A stretch of 64,000 bases of DNA from Woeseiaceae bacterium (GCA_028277185.1 JANQGQ010000038.1:104947-168946); one strand, 5' to 3'; counted from the stretch's first letter, positions 42,408 through 52,158 are shown. The notes: generated by a model not told the origin, from the sequence alone. Numbers and translations: made by a program.

Positions 42408-45400
42408 ATGTCTATCCAGTCTCTGAAAAGCAGTTTCGCTGCCGCTTTTCTGATGCTCGCGTTCGCGTCGGCCGCCACCGCGCAAACCGTGTCATCCGAA
42501 GCCCGCGGTACGGTTACTGACTCAGCAGGATCGCCGATTGCAAACGCGACGGTGGTCATCACGCACGTGCCGTCAGGCTCGCGCCGCACCGCGACGACCG
42601 GCGGCTCCGGCAGCTTTTTCCAGCCGGGCCTTCGCGTCGGCGGCCCGTACACGATTACGGTTGACGCCGACGGCTTCCGCGCTTCGCAGATCGACGAGAT
42701 CTTTCTCGCACCCGGCAGTCAGCGGCCGTTCAACATCGAGCTGATCGGCGTTGCTGACGAGATCGAGGAACTCGTGGTTGTTGCGGAAGCGATTCCGATT
42801 CAGGACCTCAAGAACGGCATCGGCTCGGCGTTCACGAGCGACGACATTCTCAACCAGCCGGCGACGGACCGCGACGTGATCCGGACGCTGCTGCGCGATC
42901 CGTTGGCAAACTCGAACGGCAACCAGGGCAACCTGTCGGTGGCCGGTGTCAACCCGCGCTTCAACGGCCTGTCCATCGACGGTTCGCTGCAGCAGGACGA
43001 CTTCGGGCTGGGTTCGAGCACCTACGCGACCGCGCGCTCGCCGGTCAACCTCGACGCCGTCGAGTCGGCGTCGGTCGTCGCGGCCGACTACGACGTCACG
43101 GCGTCCGGCTTCACGGGCGGTCTCGTCAACCTGACGATCAAGTCGGGCACCAACGAGTTCACTGGCTCGGCTTACTACGACTTCGTGTCCGACAGCTTCA
43201 TCGGCGACGAATTCGACGGCGATACGCCTTTCGATCCCGGCGAAGTCGACGACAAGGAGTACGGTTTCGTATTCGGCGGCCCGATTATCCGCGACCGACT
43301 GTTCTTCTTCGTGTCGTACGACGAGTTCGAGGCTACCAATTCCGTGGACTTTCGTCAGGATGATGCCGACGACGGCATCGAGCCGGGCTTCTTCGACGCG
43401 CTGCGGGCGGCCGTCATAGACAGCACCGGCTACGATCCGGGCTCGCGCCCCGATACCGCCAGCACGCCGCAGACTTCGGAGCGTATCCTCGCGAAGTTCG
43501 ACTGGAACATTTCCGATCTGCACCGTGCATCGTTTACATACCAGAGCACCGAGGAGACGGGCACGTCGAACGTCTCGAACCTGAACTTCCAGTCGGCCTG
43601 GTACGATACGCCGGTCGAGCTCGAGGCTTACACGCTACAGTTCTATTCGGACTGGACCGACTCGCTGTCGACGACCTTCCGCGCCAACTTCAAGGAATTC
43701 GTCCGCGGTCAGGACTGCCGTGCCGGCCTCGGTGTCGGTCAGATCGAGATCGACAACGTCAGCCAGGATGACGTGGCCGGCACGCCGCTCGAAGGGCTGT
43801 TTACGTCCGCCTCCGAACTCGACAATTTCATTGGCGGTTGCGATCGTTTCCGCCACGCCAACAACTTCGATGACGAACGCCTGCAGCTCATGGCGAAAGC
43901 CGACTACTTCGTGGGCGACCACGTCGTAACGGCCGGCGTCGAGTACGAGAGCTTCGAACTCTTCAACCAGTTCGTGCAGAGTTCGCTCGGACGATTCACG
44001 TACGACGGCGTCACCGGCCTGATCAATCAGACGGCGGATATCGCGTACCAGAACGCACCGTCGAACAACTCTATCGACGCTGCCTCGACCTGGGGCTATG
44101 ACAAGTGGACCTTGTTCATTCAGGACTCGATCCAGCTTACGCCGACCTTCGAGCTGTCGCTCGGTCTGCGCTACGAGCGCTTCGATCAGTCGGATGCGCC
44201 GGTGTTCAGCCAGACGATCCAGGACACCTACGGGCTCAACAGCAGTGCGAACCTCGACGGCAAGGATCTGATCCTGCCGCGTATCAGCTTCCGCTGGGAT
44301 GTCGACGATCGCACGACCCTGACGGGTGGCGTCGGCCGCTTCTCGGGCGGCGATCCGAAAGTATGGATCTCCAACGCGTTCCAGGTTCCCGCGGTATTCG
44401 CGAGCCTCGACGACGTCGTCGGACCCGACCCGACGCAGGTTCCGCAGGCGCTGCTCGATGCCGTGGCCTCCGGTAACCCGCTGCCGATCGACGTGATCTC
44501 GGAAGACTTCGACATCCCCTCGGACTGGAAGGCTTCGCTGCGCGTCGAGCGCGAGTTCTTCGACGGCTACATCGCGACCGCTCAGTACCTGTATACGCAG
44601 ACGGCTGACGGCTTCCTGTGGCGGAACCGGGCGCAGCTCGACCTCGCGGAGACCCAGCCTACGGGTGTAGCGCCGGACGGCCGCATCATCTATGCGGACC
44701 TGCAGGATCTCGGCATCGACAACCTGACGCAGCTGACCAACCACGACGAAGGCCAGAACCACGTCTTCGCGGTCGGTGTGGGCAAGCGCTACGACAACGG
44801 CTTCAACTTCAACTTCAGCTACGCGTTCCAGGACGTCGAGATCGCCTCCGAAGGCACGTCGTCACGCGGTATCTCCAACTGGCGCGGCATTCAGGACATC
44901 GACCGTAACGATCCTTCGGCGCGTACCTCGCCGTTCCAGATCGAGCACGCCTTCAAGCTGAACCTGGGCTATGAGCGCGACTTCTTCAACACGGGAAGGA
45001 GCTTCACGCGGATCGACCTGTTTGCCCAACGTCTCGCGGGCGATACGTTTTCGCATACGTTCAACGTGAACAACGACAACGCCCTGTTCGGCCGCGCCGG
45101 GCAGCGCGAAGGGCCGTTCGACAACAACCCGCTCTATCTGCCGAGCGGTCCGAACGATCCGCGTGTAGTCTTTGCGACCGGCTTCGATCAGCAGGCGTTC
45201 TTCAACTACATCGGCGGCGGCAGCGGTTCCATCGAAGAGCCGTTCTCGCGCACCGCGAGTTGGAACACACTCGTTGACCTTCGCCTGCAGCAGGAACTGC
45301 CGTTGTTCGGTGATCGTGCCAGCGCCAAGCTGTACATGAACATCGACAACGTCCTCAACCTGCTGAACAGCGACTGGGGCGTATTCCAGGACGGTCCGAG

Positions 45401-45629
45401 CAACGGCCAGAACGCGATCGTCGAGGCCGATCTCGTAACGGCTGCCGACGTTCAGGCCAACGGTGTCGACGGCGCCACGGCGCTGGAAGGCGATGCGTCG
45501 CGTACCGCTTGCTTCACGGCTGGCGCTTGCGTCTATCGCTACAACGAGTTCGACGACCGGTCGACCAACTTCATCGATTCGGAAGACTCGGTGTACCGGA
45601 TCCGTTTCGGTATCAAGATCGACTTCTAA
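42408..45629 (+). CDS. TonB-dependent receptor with CarboxypepD-like N-domain
   Basis: The 1073-residue receptor has a signal peptide (residues 1-26, ending ATAQ), then a carboxypeptidase-regulatory-like beta-sandwich (about 30-110, GTVTDSAGSPIANATVVITH). A plug domain follows, containing DVIRTLLRDPLANSNGNQGNLSVAGVNPRFNGLSIDG, and then a long barrel ending in KIDF. This is the Oar-like/large-TBDR class. It sits between cdd and the exported nuclease genes, so it is the likely outer-membrane importer for nucleic-acid fragments or nucleosides, although ligand identity is inferred only from location. ATG 42408 gives a good signal peptide. An open frame extends upstream without signal features. 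Confidence 0.9.
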   Translation: MSIQSLKSSFAAAFLMLAFASAATAQTVSSEARGTVTDSAGSPIANATVVITHVPSGSRRTATTGGSGSFFQPGLRVGGPYTITVDADGFRASQIDEIFLAPGSQRPFNIELIGVADEIEELVVVAEAIPIQDLKNGIGSAFTSDDILNQPATDRDVIRTLLRDPLANSNGNQGNLSVAGVNPRFNGLSIDGSLQQDDFGLGSSTYATARSPVNLDAVESASVVAADYDVTASGFTGGLVNLTIKSGTNEFTGSAYYDFVSDSFIGDEFDGDTPFDPGEVDDKEYGFVFGGPIIRDRLFFFVSYDEFEATNSVDFRQDDADDGIEPGFFDALRAAVIDSTGYDPGSRPDTASTPQTSERILAKFDWNISDLHRASFTYQSTEETGTSNVSNLNFQSAWYDTPVELEAYTLQFYSDWTDSLSTTFRANFKEFVRGQDCRAGLGVGQIEIDNVSQDDVAGTPLEGLFTSASELDNFIGGCDRFRHANNFDDERLQLMAKADYFVGDHVVTAGVEYESFELFNQFVQSSLGRFTYDGVTGLINQTADIAYQNAPSNNSIDAASTWGYDKWTLFIQDSIQLTPTFELSLGLRYERFDQSDAPVFSQTIQDTYGLNSSANLDGKDLILPRISFRWDVDDRTTLTGGVGRFSGGDPKVWISNAFQVPAVFASLDDVVGPDPTQVPQALLDAVASGNPLPIDVISEDFDIPSDWKASLRVEREFFDGYIATAQYLYTQTADGFLWRNRAQLDLAETQPTGVAPDGRIIYADLQDLGIDNLTQLTNHDEGQNHVFAVGVGKRYDNGFNFNFSYAFQDVEIASEGTSSRGISNWRGIQDIDRNDPSARTSPFQIEHAFKLNLGYERDFFNTGRSFTRIDLFAQRLAGDTFSHTFNVNNDNALFGRAGQREGPFDNNPLYLPSGPNDPRVVFATGFDQQAFFNYIGGGSGSIEEPFSRTASWNTLVDLRLQQELPLFGDRASAKLYMNIDNVLNLLNSDWGVFQDGPSNGQNAIVEADLVTAADVQANGVDGATALEGDASRTACFTAGACVYRYNEFDDRSTNFIDSEDSVYRIRFGIKIDF

Positions 45630-45650
45630 GTTCGCAACTCGAGCAAACTC

Positions 45651-45679
45651 AAAGCCCGGCTCAGGCCGGGCTTTTTTTT
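45651..45679 (+). terminator. Rho-independent terminator after the receptor gene
   Basis: AAAGCCCGGC (45651-45660), loop TCAG, GCCGGGCTTT and a further T-run to 45679 form a classic GC-rich terminator 21 bp after the receptor stop. The convergent nuclease gene ends at 45719. Confidence 0.95.
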
Positions 45680-45718
45680 GGACGGCGGCTCCGTCTGTCG
45701 CGGAAGCCGGTCGCCGCG

Positions 45719-46804
45719 TCAGCGGGTCCCGGCGTCGACGGCTTCGAGCGTCATGAGGATCGGCAGATGGTCTGAGACGCCTTCCCGGCTTTCCAGATCG
45801 AAGCGCTTCGGCGTGCCGTCGGCCCGAAGCTGATCCTCGTAGCCGTCGAGCACCTCGACGGAAGCGAGCCGCCACGCGCTCGTGCCGCCCTTTGCGGGCG
45901 AATACAGGATCATGTCGAGAAACGACCAGGTCTCGCCGCGAGCCCAGTAGTTCGTGCCCTTGCAGCCGTCACAGCCGGTCTCGTGCGCGACGGTCCAGAA
46001 GGGTCGCACCATGTCGTCCATGATCGTCGTGCCCTCCATCTCGCGTTTTGGCGTGTTGAAGTCGCCCGCGGCGAAAACCTCGTGGTCTTCCGGCACGCGC
46101 TTGCGCAAGCCGTTCAGGTGTTCGTAGGCAATCCAGCGCATCTCGATCGGATGAAACGGCGCCGGGAAGTGCACGGAGAACCCGGTCAGCCGGCCGCCGT
46201 CGGGGAGCTCGAACGTCGCTTCGAGCACGCCGCGGGTGTCGCCGGCCCGGTCGGGAAACGCGGACATGTCGAGCGGGTGCAGGATCGGTCCATCGACTAC
46301 CGGCAGGCGCGACAGGAATGCTACGTCGATCCCGCGGACGTCGCTGCCCTCGATCAGAATCGCGTCCCCGTAGCCCGCGTCTTGCAGGTGCTCCTGGCTC
46401 AGGCGATTGAGAATTCCGGCGTTCTCTACTTCCTGGAAGGCGATTACGTCGGGGCCGAAGCCGTCGTTGTACTGTCGGATCGTCGCGGCCAGCTGCCGAA
46501 GCTTGAAGTCGACGGCGTCCGCATCCCAATCGAGATACAGGCAGTCGTTCCGCCAGCGCTCCACTTCGATCGCGTTGCACGCATCGATATGCTCCGGAGC
46601 GGACTTGGCCTCGAGCGGCCGGTAGGTGCTGTCGTTCTTGCCGGGATCGTCGAGCTCGTCAAAGAGGTTTTCGACGTTGAACGCCATGACGCTGACGAGT
46701 TGCGCCTCAAAGGCGTCGTCGTCGTTCGGGTCTGTCTCCTGCGCGGGCTCGTTGGAGCAAGCCGCAAGCGCAAGCGCGGCGGGCAGAGCGTAGCGGGTCT
46801 TCAT
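45719..46804 (-). CDS. Exported endonuclease/exonuclease/phosphatase-family lipoprotein
   Basis: The 361-residue protein has a signal peptide with lipobox LAAC (C16). An EEP (DNase I-like) fold follows, with N in MAFNVENLFDE, E in DVIAFQEVEN, the catalytic region FAAGDFNTPKREM and the terminal SDHLPILMTLE. The family includes nucleases and phosphodiesterases acting on nucleic acids or phospholipids. As a lipoprotein it would act on the cell surface or in the periplasm, and in this nucleoside island it plausibly degrades extracellular nucleic acid. It overlaps the stop of the upstream gene by four bases, so the two are co-translated. Confidence 0.88.
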   Translation of the reverse strand: MKTRYALPAALALAACSNEPAQETDPNDDDAFEAQLVSVMAFNVENLFDELDDPGKNDSTYRPLEAKSAPEHIDACNAIEVERWRNDCLYLDWDADAVDFKLRQLAATIRQYNDGFGPDVIAFQEVENAGILNRLSQEHLQDAGYGDAILIEGSDVRGIDVAFLSRLPVVDGPILHPLDMSAFPDRAGDTRGVLEATFELPDGGRLTGFSVHFPAPFHPIEMRWIAYEHLNGLRKRVPEDHEVFAAGDFNTPKREMEGTTIMDDMVRPFWTVAHETGCDGCKGTNYWARGETWSFLDMILYSPAKGGTSAWRLASVEVLDGYEDQLRADGTPKRFDLESREGVSDHLPILMTLEAVDAGTR

Positions 46805-47751
46805 CTTTGGTTTTTCCCGGTAATGCTGCGGTCGAGGTCGATACGAAACAGCGGAGCGTGCCGCTGCTCGACGGTGAGGAACAGGCTGCCGCCGTCCGCG
46901 GTGAAGCCCAGGGATTCGGCGCCGCGAACCGGCTCGATGTCGATCTTGTGCGGCGTCCGGTTCAGCGCGGTGTACCAGTCCTGACCGGTTTCGCGCTCGA
47001 ACACGAAGACATGGCGATAGGTCAGGATCGCGGCCAGCCTGCCGTCTTGCGAGAAGTCCATCGCCGTCGGCTGCCAGTGCCAATCTTTACGGATCGGCGC
47101 GAGGCGGATGTCCTCCGGGGTTGGGGCGGGCAGACTCGTGACCGGCCCAAGCAACTCGGCGACGACGGGCTCGTCACCCGCCGCGTCGAGGGGCACCGCG
47201 TAGAGCCGCGGGGGTATGTCACGTTTCGAGAGCACGTAGGCTTTGCGCTCAGCGGCATCCACGGCCAGCGATTCGGCGTCGCGCGGCCCATCCGGATATC
47301 TGAAGCGCACCGTGTGGGGTACGGCCGACAGAACCGCTGCGGATTCGCGGATGGCCGGCTCGGGCACGATGTACAGGACACTCTCGGCATATGTGGCGCC
47401 GTTGTCGCCGATATCCGCCGCGAGTAGCTGCGGTTCGCCGTCGAGTTCGAACGCTGCCAGGTCTTCCCAGTCGCGATTGCGGGCTGGTGTAAGGGCCACC
47501 TCGTCGAGCGCGCCACCCTGCGGATCGATGGCGTGCAGGCTTGGGCTGGCACCGCCGTCGTTGAGCAGCCAGAGTACCTCACTGGTCCGTCCCGACGCAG
47601 CCAGCCCGCTGACTTCGACGAGCCTCGAGTCCTCCAGCTGACCCGCCATCTCCAGGGGCTGGTTTAGTGCCGGGTCGGCCGCCATCAGCAAGCCGGCGGC
47701 GAAGAGGAGCGGGATCGAAGCGTGGGTTACCGTCTTGCGCATGGAGTCCAT
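46801..47751 (-). CDS. Secreted beta-propeller-like protein (esterase/phytase-like)
   Basis: The 316-residue protein has a signal peptide (hydrophobic THASIPLLFAAGLLMAADP, about residues 7-25). Repeating strand motifs such as VSGLAASGRTSEVLWLLNDGG, RDWEDLAAFELDG and DAESLAVDAAERKAYVLSKRD resemble beta-propeller folds of phytase- and esterase-like secreted proteins. The catalytic site is not clear, so no enzyme is assigned. It shares an overlap with the nuclease gene, suggesting a joint extracellular role in nucleic-acid or phosphate release. The start could be ATG 47751 or ATG 47742, three codons apart. Confidence 0.7.
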   Translation of the reverse strand: MDSMRKTVTHASIPLLFAAGLLMAADPALNQPLEMAGQLEDSRLVEVSGLAASGRTSEVLWLLNDGGASPSLHAIDPQGGALDEVALTPARNRDWEDLAAFELDGEPQLLAADIGDNGATYAESVLYIVPEPAIRESAAVLSAVPHTVRFRYPDGPRDAESLAVDAAERKAYVLSKRDIPPRLYAVPLDAAGDEPVVAELLGPVTSLPAPTPEDIRLAPIRKDWHWQPTAMDFSQDGRLAAILTYRHVFVFERETGQDWYTALNRTPHKIDIEPVRGAESLGFTADGGSLFLTVEQRHAPLFRIDLDRSITGKNQR

Positions 47752-47834
47752 ATGGCTGGTTGTGAGGATTCTTTTGCTAAGGACCCGAGTATTGTGGGAT
47801 GCCGCAAATGACAGGTGCAACCGCGGCCCATAAA

Positions 47835-47864
47835 AAAAGCCCCGCTTCGCGAAGCGGGGCTTTT
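47835..47864 (-). terminator. Rho-independent terminator of the second receptor gene
   Basis: AAAAGCCCCGCTTC (47835-47848) pairs with GAAGCGGGGCTTTT (47851-47864), and on the minus strand it is followed by a T-run. It lies about 115 bp past the end of the receptor gene that begins at 50307, separating it from the nuclease pair. Confidence 0.92.
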
Positions 47865-47979
47865 CCCTGGCGTGACGAGCGGTTCCGGTGTTTCAGGAAG
47901 CCTGCGGCCTATGCCCCCCGGCGCCGCGGCTCGTCGATGTTGCCAATCGAGGCCCTTTTTGTCAGTGCGTGCCTGCCTG

Positions 47980-50307
47980 TCAGTCGCCGAACTCCCAGCG
48001 GAATTCGGCGCCCCAGACCCGCGGTTCGTTGACGAAGCCCGTGTTGTTGCTGAAATCGACGAAGCCCAGTACGTTGTCTTCGTTCGTGATGTTGCGGCCG
48101 AAGAAGGCGACGGTCCAACCGGCGTCGAAGTTCGTATAGCCCGCGCGGATGCCGCCTTCGTACTGATTGCTGGTCTTGAACTCCACGGCCTCATAGAGCG
48201 GCATGTTGATGTCGCCATACCAGACCCAGTCCGTATGGAAGAACACCTCGCCGTTGTCGCCTGCCGGCACGCCGTAGCGCACCGCCACGTTGTAGGTCGT
48301 TTCCGGAGCGCGCGGGAACGGATTGCCGTCCACGAGTACTCGCGCAGGATCGTCGGGATCTTCGGGGTCCAGCACGGTGCAGAGCCCGGAGCCGCAAGGT
48401 GCCGTGCCGAGGTTGCGGTCGTTGATCTCCGTGTTGTTGAAGGCATAGCCGCCCGAAATGCGGAGGTTGTCGGTGGGCAGGAAGTCGAAGTCGATTTCGA
48501 AGCCCAGCGCCTCGCCCTCGCGGGCGTTGACGACCCGATTCACGTTGCCGTCGCCGCCGATGACGGAAAGCTGGATGTCGTCGACCTCGTAGAAGAACGC
48601 CGCCGCGTTGACGTACAGGCGATCCGCGAGCAGCGTGCCTTTCCAGCCGGTCTCGAAGGAGATGATCGTCTCCGGTCTGGCCGACGTCGGCGCTTCGAGG
48701 AACGCGACGTCGCGACCCTGAATCGTCTGGCCGCGGAAGCCGTCCGCGACCCGGGCGAACAGGCTCTGATCGTCGGCGAGTGCGTAGTTGAGGCTGATTT
48801 CCCAGCCGATCTCGTCGTCGTCGACGCTGATCGGCGCCGCGATGGCCGTCGGGATGCCGAGATCCAGCCAGAGCTGCCCGAACTGGATGACCCGGAAGTC
48901 GCGGCTGTCGTCCGTGTAGCGCAGGCCGGCCGTCAGATTGAGCGCGTCGGTCAGATCGTACGAGCCCTGCCCGAATATGGCCCAGGCCGTGTTTTCCTGC
49001 TCGATGATCGTGTCCTGCCGGCTCACGAAACCGAAGGACGCGAACGACTCGGTCGTGACTTCGAGCGACGAATCGAAGTAGAAGGCGCCGACCTGCCAGC
49101 TGAACGGGCCCGTACCGTTGCTCGCGATCCGGAACTCCTGCGTGAACTGGTCCGTATCGGCACCGTCCTGCGTGACGGACGGCACGAGAATCGTGCCCGG
49201 GAAGGTCAGCGCGCTGCCGCCGAACACCGGTGCGTCCGGGTCGAAGCTTATGCCCGGCGGGACGGGAACCATGCCCGTGAAGTCGACGACGCCGCCGTCG
49301 ATGTCGCCCCTGCTCGAGCCCTCGGCCTGCTGGAACGACGTGATCGAGTTGATGCTGAAGGCGTCTGAGTCCCAGGTGACGTTCAGCGTCAGACCTTCGG
49401 ACTGGTATTCCTGCGGGTTGTTGTCGCCGCCGTCGTAGTAGACGGTCTCGCGGTCGTAGTTCTGATTGAGTTCGCGGCTGCCCGTCGAGAAAATGTTGGC
49501 GCGGAAGATCGACGACGTGCCTTCGAGATCGCGCGCCTGCGCGAGGATCAGCGCGGACAGATTGTCGGTAATCGTCCAGTCGAACTGGATACGTGCGGCC
49601 GTCTCGTCGTACTCGCCGAGCGACTCCTCGCCCGTGAAGCCGTTGGTGATCCAGTTGTCGCGGCTGCGGTAGAGCCCCGAAAACCTCGCCGTGAGGCGAT
49701 CTTCGATCAGGCTGCCGCCGATTGCGCCCTCGACGTTGATCGTGTCGAAGGTGCCCCAGCTTGCCCTGGCGTAGCCGCTGATCTCCTCGGACGGCCGTAC
49801 GCTGTTGAATTTGATGATCCCGGCCGTCGTGTTGCGCCCGAAGAGCGTGCCCTGCGGCCCGCGGATGACTTCCACCTGCTCCATGTCGAACAGTGGAAAG
49901 CTCTTGAGGACGACGTTCTCCATGACGACTTCGTCCATGATGATCGACACGGGCTGCGAGGCCGCGAGGTCGAAGTCGATGTTGCCGAGCCCGCGCAGAT
50001 AGAAGCGCGGTGCCGCGCGGCCGTTCGACGATTCGGCGTAGAGACCCGGAACGCGGCCGGACAGCGCCAGTATGTCCTCGGCACCGGAGAACAGCACCTC
50101 GTAGTTCTCGCCCGACAGCGTTGCGACGGAAATCGGGACCTCGAAAAGCGATTCCTCGCGTTTCTGTGCGGTTACGGTGATTTCCTCGAGTACCCCCTCA
50201 ATCTGCGCCAGGGCCGGTGCGTTGCCGAGCGTCAGGGCAACGGCGACGGCGGCAGCGGGCAACCAGCGTGCGGGTGTGTGTTTTGTTGTTGGCTTATGAC
50301 CACACAT
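47980..50307 (-). CDS. TonB-dependent receptor, second island copy
   Basis: The 775-residue receptor has a signal peptide (about residues 1-35, ending APALAQ), a TonB box ITVTAQKREES (about 43-53) and a plug containing GLYAESSNGRAAPRFYLRGLGNIDFDLAASQPVSIIMDE. The barrel ends in AEFRWEFGD. The VIRGPQGTLFGRNTTAGIIKF motif is typical of receptors for carbohydrate or siderophore-like ligands. It is divergent from deoD, so nucleoside-linked uptake is likely by context. ATG 50307 has AGGAG eight bases upstream. A palindromic operator lies 47-64 bp before the start. Confidence 0.9.
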   Translation of the reverse strand: MCGHKPTTKHTPARWLPAAAVAVALTLGNAPALAQIEGVLEEITVTAQKREESLFEVPISVATLSGENYEVLFSGAEDILALSGRVPGLYAESSNGRAAPRFYLRGLGNIDFDLAASQPVSIIMDEVVMENVVLKSFPLFDMEQVEVIRGPQGTLFGRNTTAGIIKFNSVRPSEEISGYARASWGTFDTINVEGAIGGSLIEDRLTARFSGLYRSRDNWITNGFTGEESLGEYDETAARIQFDWTITDNLSALILAQARDLEGTSSIFRANIFSTGSRELNQNYDRETVYYDGGDNNPQEYQSEGLTLNVTWDSDAFSINSITSFQQAEGSSRGDIDGGVVDFTGMVPVPPGISFDPDAPVFGGSALTFPGTILVPSVTQDGADTDQFTQEFRIASNGTGPFSWQVGAFYFDSSLEVTTESFASFGFVSRQDTIIEQENTAWAIFGQGSYDLTDALNLTAGLRYTDDSRDFRVIQFGQLWLDLGIPTAIAAPISVDDDEIGWEISLNYALADDQSLFARVADGFRGQTIQGRDVAFLEAPTSARPETIISFETGWKGTLLADRLYVNAAAFFYEVDDIQLSVIGGDGNVNRVVNAREGEALGFEIDFDFLPTDNLRISGGYAFNNTEINDRNLGTAPCGSGLCTVLDPEDPDDPARVLVDGNPFPRAPETTYNVAVRYGVPAGDNGEVFFHTDWVWYGDINMPLYEAVEFKTSNQYEGGIRAGYTNFDAGWTVAFFGRNITNEDNVLGFVDFSNNTGFVNEPRVWGAEFRWEFGD

Positions 50308-50336
50308 GGTGGGATCTCCTGTTCCTGGCTGCGCCG

Positions 50337-50342
50337 AGTATA
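50337..50342 (-). promoter_or_regulatory. Probable -10 element of the second receptor gene
   Basis: On the minus strand the hexamer reads TATACT, matching TATAAT at 5 of 6 positions, 30 bp upstream of the start at 50307. The operator-like palindrome at 50354-50371 covers the place of the -35 box. Confidence 0.5.
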
Positions 50343-50353
50343 CGATGAAGACT

Positions 50354-50371
50354 ACGTTTTTGTGCAAACGT
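50354..50371. promoter_or_regulatory. Inverted-repeat operator between receptor and deoD
   Basis: ACGTTTTTGTGCAAACGT has perfect 6-bp arms (ACGTTT/AAACGT) around a 6-bp centre. The arrangement is like LacI/GalR-family operators, the family that includes CytR, a nucleoside regulator. It overlaps the -35 zone of the receptor promoter and lies 146 bp upstream of deoD, so one repressor could control both. No regulator gene of that family is visible in the window. Confidence 0.45.
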
Positions 50372-50516
50372 TCCGGGATACGCCGCCTCCGGAGCTTGTG
50401 GTGGCGGTGCGACGTGTATAGACGTGACCCGCCGCCAGGGGCGCCGCCGGGGACGCTCCCAATCGCCGGGCGAACACGGTAAGGTTTGGCCCCGCCCACG
50501 TCCGACGGAAACCGTC

Positions 50517-51224
50517 ATGGCCACCAAACACATGAACGCCGAGCCCGGCGATTTCGCGACGACCGTCCTGATGCCGGGCGATCCGCTGCGGGCGCAATAC
50601 ATCGCCGAGAACTGGTTCGAGGCGCCCCGGCGGGTAACGGACGTCCGCAACATGTGGGGCTTCACGGGCACTCACAAAGGCACGCCCGTGTCGGTGATGG
50701 CGCACGGTATGGGCATCCCGTCGGCGTCGATCTACACCACGGAGCTGATCGAGTCCTACGGCGTCGAGCGCGTCATGCGCGTCGGCAGCTGCGGGACCTC
50801 GCATCCGGACGTCAGGCTCAGGGATCTCGTAATCGCCCAGGGCGCATCGACCGATTCCGGCGTCAACCGGATGCGTTTCGGCGGCTACGATCTGGCGCCC
50901 CTCGCGACATTCTCGCTGGTTCGCAAAGCGGTCGACGCGGCCGAGGCGGCGGGCGTGCGCTACCACGTCGGCAACGTGTTTTCGGCGGATCTCTTCTACA
51001 CGCCCGATCCCGATATGTTCGGGACGATGGCGAAGTACAATGTCTACGGCATCGAGATGGAGGCGGCAGGCATCTTCCCGATCGCAGCAGAGCACGGCGT
51101 CGAGGCGCTGGCGATCTGCACGGTCAGCGACGATATTCCGAGCGGCGCGGCGCTGTCCGCCGAAGAACGCGCCACCACCTTTGACGAGATGATCGACGTG
51201 GCGCTCGCCACGGCCGTTGGTTGA
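50517..51224 (+). CDS. deoD: Purine nucleoside phosphorylase, DeoD type
   Basis: The 235-residue enzyme phosphorolyses purine nucleosides to base plus (deoxy)ribose 1-phosphate. DeoD signatures include [15 protein letters not shown], the phosphate-binding [28 protein letters not shown] and the catalytic-region IEMEAAGIF. The length is right for the hexameric class. ATG 50517 is the first in-frame start after the promoter region. deoC follows 13 bp later and aldehyde dehydrogenase genes after that, so this is a deo-type operon. Confidence 0.97.
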   Translation: MATKHMNAEPGDFATTVLMPGDPLRAQYIAENWFEAPRRVTDVRNMWGFTGTHKGTPVSVMAHGMGIPSASIYTTELIESYGVERVMRVGSCGTSHPDVRLRDLVIAQGASTDSGVNRMRFGGYDLAPLATFSLVRKAVDAAEAAGVRYHVGNVFSADLFYTPDPDMFGTMAKYNVYGIEMEAAGIFPIAAEHGVEALAICTVSDDIPSGAALSAEERATTFDEMIDVALATAVG

Positions 51225-51237
51225 CGGCGAACGGACG

Positions 51238-52158
51238 ATGAACGCAACAGCAATCGACAAGCGAACACCGGACCTGAGCCGGGTGCCTGCCGTCGACGAG
51301 GTCGGCGTGAACGAGCGGGTTGCCCGCTTTCAGTCGCGGAGCATCAAGACGGCTTCGAAGATCGAGGCGCTCAAGCTGGCGCTGTCGATGATCGATCTCA
51401 CGACGCTCGAAGGCCAGGACACGCCCGGCAAGGTCCGGCAACTGTGCCAGAAGGCCATGCACCTGCACGACGCTATGCCCGATCTGCCGCACGTGGCCGC
51501 GGTCTGCGTGTACCCGAACATGGTCGGCGTGGCGAAGTCGGCGCTCGAGGGGTCGGGAATCCACGTCGCGTCCGTGGCAACGGCGTTTCCGAGCGGCATG
51601 TCGTCGCTCGAGGTCAAACTCGACGATACGCGGATGGCGGTCGAGGCCGGCGCGGACGAGATCGACATGGTCATATCCCGCGGCGCTTTTTTGGCCGGCG
51701 ATCACGCTTACGTCTTCGACGAGATCGCGGCGGTCAAGGAAGCCTGCGGCGACGCGCATCTCAAGGTGATCCTGGAGACCGGCGAACTTCGCACCCTCGA
51801 CCGCGTCCGCCGGGCAAGCGTGCTCGCGATGCACGCCGGCGCCGACTTCATCAAGACATCGACCGGCAAGATCCAGCCGGCCGCGACGATGCAGGTAACC
51901 CTCGTCATGCTGCAGGCGATCCGCGACTTCTTCGCGGAGACGGGGCGTATGATCGGCATGAAGCCGGCCGGCGGCATCTCGAACGCGAAGCTTGCGATCC
52001 ACTATCTGGTGATGCTGCGCGAAACGCTCGGTAACGCGTGGATGACGCCCGAATGGTTCCGCTTCGGTGCAAGCTCGCTGGCCAACGACGTGCTGATGCA
52101 GCTCGAAAAGCAGGCGACCGGGGCATACCAGTCGGCCGACTATTTCTCGAAAGACTGA
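51238..52158 (+). CDS. deoC: Deoxyribose-phosphate aldolase
   Basis: The 306-residue aldolase splits deoxyribose 5-phosphate into glyceraldehyde 3-phosphate and acetaldehyde. The Schiff-base lysine lies in ADFIKTSTGK, and the second lysine/acid region is seen in GMKPAGGIS. It is longer than E. coli DeoC (259) because of an N-terminal extension of about 45 residues, a variant also seen in other proteobacteria. ATG 51238 follows the deoD stop by 13 bp. Acetaldehyde produced would be oxidised by the aldehyde dehydrogenase encoded 48 bp downstream. Confidence 0.97.
   Translation: MNATAIDKRTPDLSRVPAVDEVGVNERVARFQSRSIKTASKIEALKLALSMIDLTTLEGQDTPGKVRQLCQKAMHLHDAMPDLPHVAAVCVYPNMVGVAKSALEGSGIHVASVATAFPSGMSSLEVKLDDTRMAVEAGADEIDMVISRGAFLAGDHAYVFDEIAAVKEACGDAHLKVILETGELRTLDRVRRASVLAMHAGADFIKTSTGKIQPAATMQVTLVMLQAIRDFFAETGRMIGMKPAGGISNAKLAIHYLVMLRETLGNAWMTPEWFRFGASSLANDVLMQLEKQATGAYQSADYFSKD

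Noticed and set aside
47815..49368. A 517-codon open frame on the plus strand
   Set aside because: Antisense to a TonB receptor with signal peptide, TonB box and plug. No protein-like features.
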